A stretch of 10,000 nt of DNA from Methanospirillum hungatei (GCF_020216685.1 NZ_JAIWNS010000016.1:1-10000); one strand, 5' to 3'; positions 1-6,941 are shown, counted from the stretch's first letter. Translations and numbers: made by a program. The notes: generated by a model from the letters alone, not told the origin.

Positions 1-614
1 TTTCCTTCTGCCTGGACCCTGATATGGGTGACGATGTGCATTCCTTCTTCAAGAACAACTGAACCATCCGTTGTTGTTCTGGCGTCAGTTGACTCAGCAA
101 ACGAAATAACCGGCTCAATGGAGAGAATCTGATCCACATCACTGAGCCGGTCCAGAACACCCATCCCGGAGATGACTTTTGCAATTATCCCGTTCTCTGC
201 CGGACCGCCATGATCTGCTGCATGTGTCTTTTTACAGAATATCAGAAATGACCGTGCCGGATCGTATCCTCCACACCCGAGTGCCAGATCCCCGCGTTCA
301 TACCGGGAAGGTTTTCTGGAAGGAGTAAAAGACGAGGGGAAAGGACCAAAACTTGCAACCTGCAGATCGTGCCAGCCTGATTGGATACCAAAAAGACCGG
401 TCAGGATCTCCCCCGCACGGGTCCCGGGCATAGTTTCCACAACCACTTCGCCGGCGGTTGTTTTCATAAGAAATTCTTTCGTCTCTGCCTGACTGACGGT
501 GACCGGCCGAATTATGCCAATGCTAAGACTCCGGTCACGATCCGGCAGGAGATCATCAATTGTGAATCCGTCTGGTACTGTAGTGATCGTTCCATCAAAA
601 TGGATTGTGGGCAT
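1..614 (-). CDS. mmp3: Methanogenesis marker protein 3 (UPF0288-type), N-terminal part, runs off the window
   Basis: The first 204 codons read from an ATG at 614 back to base 1 without a stop; the C-terminus lies outside the window. A good ribosome site (AGGAG) sits five bases before this ATG, which is why I prefer it to the GTG two codons upstream. Residues 3-24 look like a small beta-grasp segment. Residues 48-170 show a cyclophilin-like pattern: a strand KTTAGEVVVE (51-60), a core around RGDLALGCGG (107-116), FLIF (123-126), then GIIAKVISGMGVLDRL (142-157) and ILSIEP (163-168), matching the usual 'G.V..GM.V.D.I....I..I' ending of cyclophilin-like folds. It begins 11 bases after atwA and is surely cotranscribed with it. 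From memory, marker 3 belongs to a methanogen-restricted family and is part of the MCR activation assembly with component A2. The family assignment rests on pattern recognition and on the neighbour. Confidence 0.72.
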   Translation of the reverse strand, partial: MPTIHFDGTITTVPDGFTIDDLLPDRDRSLSIGIIRPVTVSQAETKEFLMKTTAGEVVVETMPGTRAGEILTGLFGIQSGWHDLQVASFGPFPSSFTPSRKPSRYERGDLALGCGGYDPARSFLIFCKKTHAADHGGPAENGIIAKVISGMGVLDRLSDVDQILSIEPVISFAESTDARTTTDGSVVLEEGMHIVTHIRVQAEG

Positions 615-625
615 TGCCACTCCTG

Positions 626-2230
626 TTACTCTTGTGCCATCCGTTCCCGTTCCTGCTCGGTAATCTCTGCAAGTACCTCAGCAGTCGGTCCAATCTTTAC
701 GATCTTTCCAAACCGCATAAGGGCACACCGGTCACAGATGTCCCTGACAAAATCCATGTCATGTGAGACCACGATGAAGGTCTCTTCCATCTCTTCCCGT
801 GCGTGCATGATGGAATGCTTGACATCGACCTTGGTAATCGGATCCATCGTCCCGGTTGGCTCGTCTAATACAACAATATGTGGTTCACGAATAAGAACCT
901 GAGCCAGAGCAACCCGGTGGCGCTCACCCTCACTCAGAGTTGACGGAAGACGTTCCAGTACCTCACGAGCTTTCTCCTCAGTAAATCCTGCCATCTTCAG
1001 AGTTATGATGGCTTTGCGCATTGCAAGTTCCTTTGGAAACTCAAGCCCGATTGCATCGGTCAGATTATCGAGAATGGTCCGGTGGGGGAAGAGATCATAC
1101 TCCTGGTGCAGAAGACCAATATACTGTTTTGCCCGTCCACGAAGGTCAAAGCCGGGTTTTGTCATATCAACCCAGTCTTCTCCGACAAGAACATTGAGTT
1201 CACCGGCTGTCGGTTCAATAACACCTGCTATCATCTTGGAAAGAGTGGTCTTCCCGGCACCTGATGTTCCGATAATTCCAAAGATCTCCTTGTGATATAC
1301 TTCAAACTGGACCGAATCAACGGCTTTTATAAGCCCCCGATCAACGGAGATGTACCGTTTTGAAAGTTCACGTGTCTTGAGGATCTCCTTGCCCAGTTCA
1401 ATCTGACAGAACTTTTCAAGGTCAGAAAATCCTGCCATAAAGACCTCTATAACCTCATCAGGAGTCCCTATCTTTTTTATAGCCCCATTTTCAAGGAGAA
1501 TGGCTCTGGTCACCACATCCTCAAGGATCTGGGTGAAGTGAGAGGTTACAACCATGGACATATCCGAAGCTTTTGCAGCAGCTTCAAGCATATTATGAAC
1601 AAGATTTGCCGTTTTGGGGTCAAGAGTTCCTGTCGGCTCATCGGCAAAGAGACAGAAAGGTTCCTTTGCAAGCTGACGTGCCAACACCACCCGTTGTTTT
1701 TCCCCCCCGGAGAGATCTCGTGCGATATGCATCATCCGGTGTGAGAGATGGACCTGATCAATAAGATCTGCAGCACGACCTACAGATTTTTTCGGAGGAT
1801 ATCCGATATCCTCAAGGGCATGGAGAACATTATCAATGACCCGGTCGTTCCCATACAACGCAAAAGTCCGCTGAAACATGATCGCATTTCGTTTCATGAT
1901 CCGTCGTTTCAGCGCTTCATTTGCGGGATCCCAGAAATCAATATCCTGGGGAGTCATTGTCCCGCCACACACCGGACATGGCTCTCCTGCCTTACTCTGT
2001 ATCCCGACATATTCACATGATTCACAAAGAGCCATGTGGTAGATGATCTTTCCAGAGGTGGGAGGCTGGTCCACACCCCTGAGCAGGTGCATGAGTACTG
2101 TTTTTCCAGCACCGCTCCTGCCGATGATACCGAGTATTTCTCCTTCCTCAAGCGTGAAGGAAATATTTTTCAGGACCTCCTTTCCGTCGAAGGCCATAGT
2201 AAGGTTATCAACCGTGATCAGGGGTCTCAT
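626..2230 (-). CDS. atwA: Methyl-coenzyme M reductase activation system, component A2 (twin ABC ATPase)
   Basis: This soluble cytoplasmic protein of 534 residues carries two ABC ATPase domains and no membrane segment. In methanogens, component A2 supplies the ATP-driven step that reduces MCR cofactor F430 to the active Ni(I) state. Domain 1 has Walker A GRSGAGKT (37-44), Q-loop Gln120, signature LSGGE (173-177), Walker B ending Asp197-Glu198 and switch His231. Domain 2 has Walker A GTSGAGKT (321-328), Gln376, signature LSEGE (432-436), Walker B Asp456-Glu457 and His490. Inserted in domain 1 between Walker A and the Q-loop is a zinc-ribbon-like CxxC-x12-CxxC (Cys69, 72, 85, 88). The zinc insert and full length distinguish it from ordinary transporter ATPases. 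The ATG at 2230 follows AAAGGTG by eight bases. The marker 3 gene follows 11 bases downstream, which supports the MCR assignment. The second signature motif departs from LSGGE, so the two sites may not be equivalent. Confidence 0.93.
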   Translation of the reverse strand: MRPLITVDNLTMAFDGKEVLKNISFTLEEGEILGIIGRSGAGKTVLMHLLRGVDQPPTSGKIIYHMALCESCEYVGIQSKAGEPCPVCGGTMTPQDIDFWDPANEALKRRIMKRNAIMFQRTFALYGNDRVIDNVLHALEDIGYPPKKSVGRAADLIDQVHLSHRMMHIARDLSGGEKQRVVLARQLAKEPFCLFADEPTGTLDPKTANLVHNMLEAAAKASDMSMVVTSHFTQILEDVVTRAILLENGAIKKIGTPDEVIEVFMAGFSDLEKFCQIELGKEILKTRELSKRYISVDRGLIKAVDSVQFEVYHKEIFGIIGTSGAGKTTLSKMIAGVIEPTAGELNVLVGEDWVDMTKPGFDLRGRAKQYIGLLHQEYDLFPHRTILDNLTDAIGLEFPKELAMRKAIITLKMAGFTEEKAREVLERLPSTLSEGERHRVALAQVLIREPHIVVLDEPTGTMDPITKVDVKHSIMHAREEMEETFIVVSHDMDFVRDICDRCALMRFGKIVKIGPTAEVLAEITEQERERMAQE

Positions 2231-2321
2231 CTTGCAAACACCTTTCGTAACGTATGGTTAGCACTAATGCGTATTACATCTTTATTTCTGCATGTGAATT
2301 TTCACGATCGGCAAATGCCCT
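2231..2321 (-). promoter_or_regulatory. Upstream region of atwA: probable promoter, ribosome site and a short inverted repeat
   Basis: These 91 bases separate the stop of the HAD gene from the atwA start. Read on the minus strand they hold an A/T-rich stretch AAATAAAG (2280-2287) that could serve as TATA box. It would place transcription start near 2255-2260 and give a leader of about 25-30 bases containing the ribosome site AAAGGTG (2239-2245). Upstream lies GTGAA-TT-TTCAC (plus strand 2294-2305), a 5-base inverted repeat with a two-base centre, just beyond the TATA-like element. It could be an operator or chance. No strong T-run terminator for the HAD gene is visible, so read-through from that gene into atwA is also possible. 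Confidence 0.4.
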
Positions 2322-3143
2322 TCAGGATTCCGACTTTTCAAGAACATCATACACAATATCAGGAACCATCCGGAGGTCACGAATGCAGTAATCGGCCTCG
2401 GAGACCAGTTCATGAGGTTTAACTGAAGGTTGTTGTTCACTCAGAATCGCAATGTCTGCAGCACGCATTGCTTTCAAATCATTGATGGAATCACCCACCA
2501 TCACAACAATATCGTACTGCTGTTTCAAATCACGAACAATCTTCTCTTTCATCGCAGGAGTTGCCACCCCGAACACCCGGTCCCGAGGGATACCCAGATA
2601 ATCTGCCATGCGTTCCAACTTCGCCTCCCGGTCCCCTGATGCAATGTAGGTAAAGACCCCCCGGCGATGTAGAGCACTGATGGTCTCCTGTGCACCTGGA
2701 AACGGAGTTCCCCCTGTCGTCACACAGAATTCAATGATCATATGGCCGGTATGAACGATGAGGCCGTTATTTAATGCAACTATCTCCTGGTCCCTGATTT
2801 CAGACCAGATAAACCGCATACATTCCTGCATATCCCCGATTTTTGCCTGCCTGTCATCATGCAGGATGGTTTTCACAGCTTCTTTTTCAATAACCTTCCT
2901 GGTGCAGGAGATTCCGAATGCGATATCGTGATCCCTGATGAAATCTGAAACCAGAAGGTCAGGAGCTGCCTTCATAAAATCACGGGAATGACCATGCAGA
3001 ACGCATAATACGCGATCAGGATCTGCATAGGTAAGCATGGTGGTCTCAACGTCTACGAGCAGTTCACCGGTCTGTATATCCTTTGCAATCCGGTACGTCC
3101 GCAACAAAGTGCCGGCACTATCAAACACAACAGCGACGTGCAT
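2322..3143 (-). CDS. HAD-superfamily protein with P-type-ATPase-like core
   Basis: This 273-residue soluble protein has HAD motifs in order. Motif I is DSAGTL (8-13), motif II is SGD (169-171) after the hydrophobic strand YIA, the conserved lysine is Lys199 or Lys201, and motif IV is GDSIND (217-222). The SGD, the spacing and the sequence VVMVGDSINDLKAMRAADIAI resemble the phosphorylation domain of P-type ATPases (DKTGT, TGD, GDGIND) more than small phosphatases, and there are no membrane segments. Roughly 155 residues between motifs I and II form the cap. The position of the second aspartate in a phosphatase DxD motif is Ala10, so ordinary acid-base phosphatase chemistry is doubtful, although P-type ATPases also lack that aspartate (Thr there). 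The gene stands alone upstream of atwA in the same direction, 91 bases away. I do not know the substrate. Confidence 0.8.
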   Translation of the reverse strand: MHVAVVFDSAGTLLRTYRIAKDIQTGELLVDVETTMLTYADPDRVLCVLHGHSRDFMKAAPDLLVSDFIRDHDIAFGISCTRKVIEKEAVKTILHDDRQAKIGDMQECMRFIWSEIRDQEIVALNNGLIVHTGHMIIEFCVTTGGTPFPGAQETISALHRRGVFTYIASGDREAKLERMADYLGIPRDRVFGVATPAMKEKIVRDLKQQYDIVVMVGDSINDLKAMRAADIAILSEQQPSVKPHELVSEADYCIRDLRMVPDIVYDVLEKSES

Positions 3144-3261
3144 GAAGGCTCTATCAGATAATACAGAATGAGAACAGATAATACCTGATGGCCGGTTTTA
3201 GGATATGCAAATACCAGAGATATACCAAGAATTATACAGATAAGAAAAGATAACAAGAGAT
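3144..3261. promoter_or_regulatory. Divergent promoter region between the HAD gene and the RuBisCO operon
   Basis: This 118-base A/T-rich spacer must carry start signals for both directions. On the plus strand GATATACC (3219-3226) and AATTATAC (3229-3236) are TATA-like. The first would give a leader of roughly 14 bases and the second a nearly leaderless message; no clear Shine-Dalgarno precedes the ATG at 3262. On the minus strand GTATTATCTG occurs twice upstream of the HAD start. A repeat pair lies within the region and is listed separately. Promoter positions are estimates from archaeal spacing (TATA about 25 bases before the start), not demonstrated. Confidence 0.45.
3155..3184 (+). repeat. 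Direct repeat CAGATAATAC, two copies 20 bases apart
   Basis: CAGATAATAC is found at 3155-3164 and again at 3175-3184, with start-to-start spacing of 20 bases, about two helical turns. A partial third copy, TACAGATAA, lies at 3234-3242 close to the start of the RuBisCO operon. Because the copies sit on one face of the helix in a divergent promoter, they could be binding sites for a regulator. They are equally well placed to influence the HAD gene, whose start is only 11 bases from the first copy. Confidence 0.6.
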
Positions 3262-4218
3262 ATGACGCTTGAAGAGACTGCAGAAAAGATCAGATCCATG
3301 GAAATAAGGGGGGCTGGCAGGATTGCAAGGGCTGCTGCGAGAGCTCTCTATGAACATTCCATAGACGCAGAAATCGCAGATCTCACCCAATACTGTCAGA
3401 GGATGTATGCAGCTGCAGACCTTCTTGTTTCAACACGACCGACTGCAGTCTCACTTCCCAATGCAGTCAACCTGGTCATGAAGCCACTGAAAAATGAATC
3501 AGACCTAAAGACCGCCAGACATAATCTCGAGGAACGGGCCCTTGCATTTGTTAAACGTTCTGAAGAGGCAGTCTCCCGGATTGGGACCATCGGAGCCAGA
3601 CATATCAGGGATGGTGATGTGGTCCTGACCCATTGCAACTCAGAAGCTGCGCTTGCCTGCATTCTCAAGGCCCACCAGCAGGGAATGAATATCGAAGTCT
3701 ATGCAACGGAGGTCAGACCACGCAACCAGGGGCATATCACCGCCAAAACCTTATCTGATGCAGGCATAAAAACGAACTTCATCGTTGATTCTGCAGCCAG
3801 ATATTTTATGAAAGAGGTGGACATCTGTATTACCGGGGCAGATGCAATCACGGTCAATGGTTCGGTCATAAACAAGATAGGGACCTCACAGATAGCTCTT
3901 GCCGCCCATGAAGCACGGGTGAGTTTTGTGGTTGCAGCGGAGACATACAAATTCGCCCCCTGCACAATTCTTGGAGAGCGAATCCTCATAGAAGAGCGTT
4001 CACCAGATGAGATACTCTCCGGAGACATGAGAAGACAACTTCCGCATGTCACCGTGAGAAATCCTACCTTTGACATTACACCAGCCGATTATGTAGACCT
4101 CATCATCACTGAGGCCGGAGTCTATCCCCCGGAGATGGCATATACCGTCATTAAAGAACAACTTCACTGGGATACCGAGGATATGAGTTCAGAGCTACCC
4201 TATTGCGAGGAAGAATAA
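3262..4218 (+). CDS. e2b2: Ribose-1,5-bisphosphate isomerase (eIF2B-like family)
   Basis: This 318-residue cytoplasmic enzyme converts ribose 1,5-bisphosphate to ribulose 1,5-bisphosphate, the substrate of RuBisCO, in the archaeal AMP/nucleoside-monophosphate pathway. Family marks are IRGAGRIARAAARAL (15-29), a helical N-terminal domain to about residue 110, LTHCNSEA (122-129), ATEVRPRNQG (148-157) and DICITGADAI (187-196), followed by the conserved NKIGT. Cys125 and Asp194 are 69 residues apart, the same spacing as the catalytic Cys133 and Asp202 that I recall for the Thermococcus kodakarensis enzyme. That separates it from initiation factor 2B subunits and methylthioribose-phosphate isomerase, which share the fold. 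The start codon of rbcL follows after a single base, so the two are co-translated. AMP phosphorylase, the usual upstream enzyme, is not in the window. Confidence 0.93.
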   Translation: MTLEETAEKIRSMEIRGAGRIARAAARALYEHSIDAEIADLTQYCQRMYAAADLLVSTRPTAVSLPNAVNLVMKPLKNESDLKTARHNLEERALAFVKRSEEAVSRIGTIGARHIRDGDVVLTHCNSEAALACILKAHQQGMNIEVYATEVRPRNQGHITAKTLSDAGIKTNFIVDSAARYFMKEVDICITGADAITVNGSVINKIGTSQIALAAHEARVSFVVAAETYKFAPCTILGERILIEERSPDEILSGDMRRQLPHVTVRNPTFDITPADYVDLIITEAGVYPPEMAYTVIKEQLHWDTEDMSSELPYCEEE

Positions 4219-4219
4219 C

Positions 4220-5419
4220 ATGACCGACGTTATAGCAACATATTATTTCAGACCACGGGAAGGAGTCACTCCTGAATGGGCTGCACAAGCGATCGCAGAA
4301 GAACAGACGACCGGAACCTGGACCGACATCTCCACTCGGCAAACCTATGTCCATTACCTTGATGGTGTTGTGGGGGAGATTCGCCCTATGGGTGGCGGAT
4401 ACACCTGCACAATTCGGTATCCGGCAGAGATCTTTGAACCAGGAAATATCCCCCAGTACCTCTCGGTTCTTGCAGGCAACCTCTTTGGCCTCTCACGGAT
4501 AGCAGCAGTACGACTGATGGATGTGGAGTTTTCGCGCGACATTGTCCCCTTTAAAGGACCGAAATTCGGAATAGAAGGGGTCAGAAAACTGGCAGGCACT
4601 GTTGACCGGCCTCACGTAGGAACCATCATAAAACCGAAGGTTGGTCTGAACCCGAAAGATACGGCCGCAGTCGCATATGAGGCTGCAATAGGTGGCGTGG
4701 ATCTTATCAAGGATGATGAAACCCTGACTGATCAGACATTCTGCCCTCTTGGCGAACGGCTTCCTCTCATTATGGAACAACTTGACCGGGTGAAGAGTGA
4801 GACCGGACGGAATGTCCTTTATGCCGTAAACATCTCTACTGCAGGTGACAAAATCGTCCAGCGGGCACGAGAAGCGGCGAGGATGGGTGCAAACATGCTT
4901 ATGATTGATGTCATCGTGTGCGGGTTTGATGCCGTCAGGGCAGTCGCACAAGAGCCTGGAATCAATCTGCCCATACACGTTCACCGGACCATGCATGCGG
5001 CAATTACAAGAAATCCGGAACACGGGATTGCTATGCGCCCCATATGCCGGCTTGTGCGGATGCTTGGCGGGGACCAGCTCCATACCGGAACGGTTTCAGG
5101 TAAGATGGAGCACGATGTCACGGAGTTGCGCGGTGATAACCTGGCACTGACCGAACCGTTCTTTGATCTGAAACCAACCTTCCCTGTTGCTTCTGGCGGA
5201 CTCCATCCGGGAGGGGTCCATAAAGAGGTCAGCATGCTCGGACGGGACATCATTCTCCAGGCAGGCGGAGGAATTCACGGCCATCCGGACGGGACACGGG
5301 CAGGTGCAACAGCAATGAGACAGGCAGTTGACGCCGCCGTTGCCGGTATCTCCCCGGCGACATATGCAGAGGATCATCCTGAGCTGAAACGGGCACTGGA
5401 TAAATGGGGAATTGCATAA
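4220..5419 (+). CDS. rbcL: Ribulose-bisphosphate carboxylase, archaeal form III, large subunit
   Basis: This 399-residue enzyme carboxylates ribulose 1,5-bisphosphate to two 3-phosphoglycerates. All catalytic positions are readable. Glu28 corresponds to form I Glu60; Lys138 and Lys140 (IIKPKVG) to Lys175 and Lys177; Lys164, Asp166 and Glu167 (IKDDE) to the carbamylated Lys201, Asp203 and Glu204; His255 and Arg256 to His294 and Arg295; His288 to His327; loop 6 Lys295 (SGKME) to Lys334; Ser325-Gly-Gly to Ser379. The shorter length, lack of a small-subunit gene and adjacency to ribose-1,5-bisphosphate isomerase mark it as form III rather than a RuBisCO-like protein. In Methanospirillum, RuBisCO has also been reported to act with phosphoribulokinase in a reductive hexulose-phosphate pathway, so its role may extend beyond nucleotide salvage; no phosphoribulokinase is in the window. 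The ATG follows GAGG from the end of the preceding gene. Confidence 0.96.
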   Translation: MTDVIATYYFRPREGVTPEWAAQAIAEEQTTGTWTDISTRQTYVHYLDGVVGEIRPMGGGYTCTIRYPAEIFEPGNIPQYLSVLAGNLFGLSRIAAVRLMDVEFSRDIVPFKGPKFGIEGVRKLAGTVDRPHVGTIIKPKVGLNPKDTAAVAYEAAIGGVDLIKDDETLTDQTFCPLGERLPLIMEQLDRVKSETGRNVLYAVNISTAGDKIVQRAREAARMGANMLMIDVIVCGFDAVRAVAQEPGINLPIHVHRTMHAAITRNPEHGIAMRPICRLVRMLGGDQLHTGTVSGKMEHDVTELRGDNLALTEPFFDLKPTFPVASGGLHPGGVHKEVSMLGRDIILQAGGGIHGHPDGTRAGATAMRQAVDAAVAGISPATYAEDHPELKRALDKWGIA

Positions 5420-5428
5420 CTACTATAC

Positions 5429-6253
5429 ATGGAAATACCATTTGTCAAACTCCACGGAAACGGGAATGACTTTATCCTGATCGACGAGTACGCAGGTGAA
5501 AAAATACCTGATGATATGAAAGGTCATTTTGCTGCAGTGTACTGTGACCGGAAGTTCGGGATTGGCGGGGATGGTGTTCTGTTTCTCCTGAAATCGGACG
5601 ATGGTATCAGGATGCGCCTCTTCCAGCCTGATGAGAGTGAGGCAGAGATGTGCGGAAACGGCATCAGGTGCCTGGCCAAATACGCCTTTGATGCCGGGTA
5701 TGTGAAAAGCCCCTGTACTATCCAGACTCTTGCCGGACCGGTCATGGTCAGGATGGAGTATGATGAGGACGGGGACTTCATGGCTGAAGTGGAGATGACA
5801 CCACCCATATATGAGAGTCCGGGGATACCGGCCAAAGGGAAAGGTGACTTTCATGAGATAATCAACGGGTACGAAGTATTTGCCGTCAATACCGGTGTCC
5901 CTCATGCAGTCATCTTTGTCAGGGATCTCGACACCCTTGATCTCATAAAAATGGCTCCTCCAATCAGGCACAGCCAGTTCTTCCCATCCGGAGCAAACGT
6001 GAATTTTGTAGAGATAACCGGAGAAAATTCGATCCAGATCCGGACCTTTGAACGGGGTGTCGAAGCAGAGACGCTCTCCTGTGGGACCGGTGCCACAGCC
6101 TCAGCTGCAATCGCGTACCGTCTCTCCAAAACCGGCCCTGTTGTCGAGGTGGAGACTATCGGCGGGCCTCTTACCATCACCATAAAAGATGGAGCCTTTA
6201 TGAAAGGTCCCGCAGATACAGTATTTACCGGGACGCTTCATCTGGATGGGTAA
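5429..6253 (+). CDS. dapF: Diaminopimelate epimerase
   Basis: This 274-residue enzyme interconverts LL- and meso-diaminopimelate in lysine biosynthesis, by a cofactor-free two-cysteine mechanism. The N-terminus KLHGNGNDF (7-15) is typical. The two catalytic cysteines are Cys75 (AEMCGNGIR) and Cys218 (LSCGTGATA), and the Glu208-Arg209 pair (TFERG) is present. Two substrate-contact positions differ from the well-studied Haemophilus enzyme: Asn64 of the FNADGS motif is Gln66 (FQPDES), and Asn157 of GNPH is Val157 (TGVPH). The length fits the family and no other mark is missing, so I expect activity. The gene starts nine bases after rbcL and is probably cotranscribed, although no metabolic link with RuBisCO is obvious. 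Its last nine codons overlap, on the opposite strand, the end of the next gene. Confidence 0.94.
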   Translation: MEIPFVKLHGNGNDFILIDEYAGEKIPDDMKGHFAAVYCDRKFGIGGDGVLFLLKSDDGIRMRLFQPDESEAEMCGNGIRCLAKYAFDAGYVKSPCTIQTLAGPVMVRMEYDEDGDFMAEVEMTPPIYESPGIPAKGKGDFHEIINGYEVFAVNTGVPHAVIFVRDLDTLDLIKMAPPIRHSQFFPSGANVNFVEITGENSIQIRTFERGVEAETLSCGTGATASAAIAYRLSKTGPVVEVETIGGPLTITIKDGAFMKGPADTVFTGTLHLDG

Positions 6254-6941
6254 TTTCCCCTCTGTTTTTTCCACAATACCCTGCAATTTTTCCAGCCGTA
6301 AGTGCCAGAAGTAAAAATCCGCATACAGCACCGATCATGAGCAGGACTGTCGTCAGGGAGGATGACCCAAATGAACTCTCTCCCCCGCGGATAAGAAGTA
6401 AGACGCCTTCAGGTATCGCTTTTGCAAAGGAACTGTGAAGGAGAGCAGGATCATACACTGCCGTTCTGCCTGCCCATCCGGAGAGGTGCAGACTTGTCCC
6501 AAGCATGATCCCCCCGGTCATCAGCAGGGCGGTTGTTCCACTTAAAATATCCATTATCCCACCTTCAGAGGTTACCAGTTCCTGAAACAGGTATCCTGCC
6601 TGATGACCCAGGAAGAGGAGAAGAAAAAACTCTGCGGGCAGAAAGAGAGATGATGCCGCCGGCCAGACAGATACCCAGAATGTCTCTGTGGCAATCAAAG
6701 CCAGTATGCATGAGAGTAAAAACCTCCGGCGGTTGCCCCTCATACCATATATGCCGGTGATAAAGAGAAGTGTGAGGAATATCAGAATTACCGGCCGTGA
6801 TGATGGGTCAGAGGGCAGGACTGGCACAATGATTACCATCGGAATAAGTGCAAGGAATAGTATCGGCAGATCATGCCAGACTTTTCTGCTGCCTTTCGAT
6901 GTATCTCCATACGTATCCGGATTTTGCCGGATGATATCCAT
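6225..6941 (-). CDS. Uncharacterised membrane protein, ion-channel-like C-terminal half without a selectivity filter
   Basis: I do not recognise a named gene. Starting at the ATG at 6941, the product has 238 residues with about six membrane segments, near 26-43, 50-67, 74-93, 99-118, 130-150 and 195-216. A basic loop GNRRR (69-73) lies between the second and third. The architecture of the second half resembles prokaryotic two-helix potassium channels: an outer helix (130-150), a re-entrant-like stretch (about 172-194), and an inner helix with glycines (196-217). Where a channel would have TVGYGD, this protein reads RGGESSFG (185-192), so selective potassium conduction is unlikely. An upstream TTG at 7016 would add 25 residues but lacks a ribosome site. 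The ATG at 6941 has GGAGAGGG about 11 bases before it and a TATA-like stretch further up. The stop lies inside dapF, tail to tail. It is divergent from the TPR gene. Channel relationship is inference. Confidence 0.68.
   Translation of the reverse strand: MDIIRQNPDTYGDTSKGSRKVWHDLPILFLALIPMVIIVPVLPSDPSSRPVILIFLTLLFITGIYGMRGNRRRFLLSCILALIATETFWVSVWPAASSLFLPAEFFLLLFLGHQAGYLFQELVTSEGGIMDILSGTTALLMTGGIMLGTSLHLSGWAGRTAVYDPALLHSSFAKAIPEGVLLLIRGGESSFGSSSLTTVLLMIGAVCGFLLLALTAGKIAGYCGKNRGEITHPDEASR
6254..6271 (+). terminator. Possible T-run terminator after dapF
   Basis: Just after the dapF stop the plus strand has pyrimidine-rich sequence ending in six T (6265-6270). Archaeal RNA polymerase can stop at T-runs without a hairpin. 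The run lies inside the last codons of the opposing membrane-protein gene, so its composition may reflect coding instead. Confidence 0.3.

Noticed and set aside
381..902. 173-codon plus-strand reading frame across the atwA-mmp3 junction
   Set aside because: It is antisense to two well-supported genes, is rich in Ser/Arg/Cys/Thr as shadows are, and shows no domain.
3053..3256. Short hydrophobic minus-strand frame covering the divergent spacer and the start of the HAD gene
   Set aside because: Its apparent membrane helix comes from A/T-rich promoter sequence, it overlaps the HAD N-terminus out of frame, and it lacks a ribosome site.
4493..5083. 196-codon minus-strand frame inside rbcL
   Set aside because: Entirely antisense to RuBisCO catalytic sequence, with shadow-like composition rich in Cys and His.
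5423..5971. 182-codon minus-strand frame inside dapF
   Set aside because: Antisense to dapF, whose catalytic motifs are intact; no recognisable motif in the shadow.
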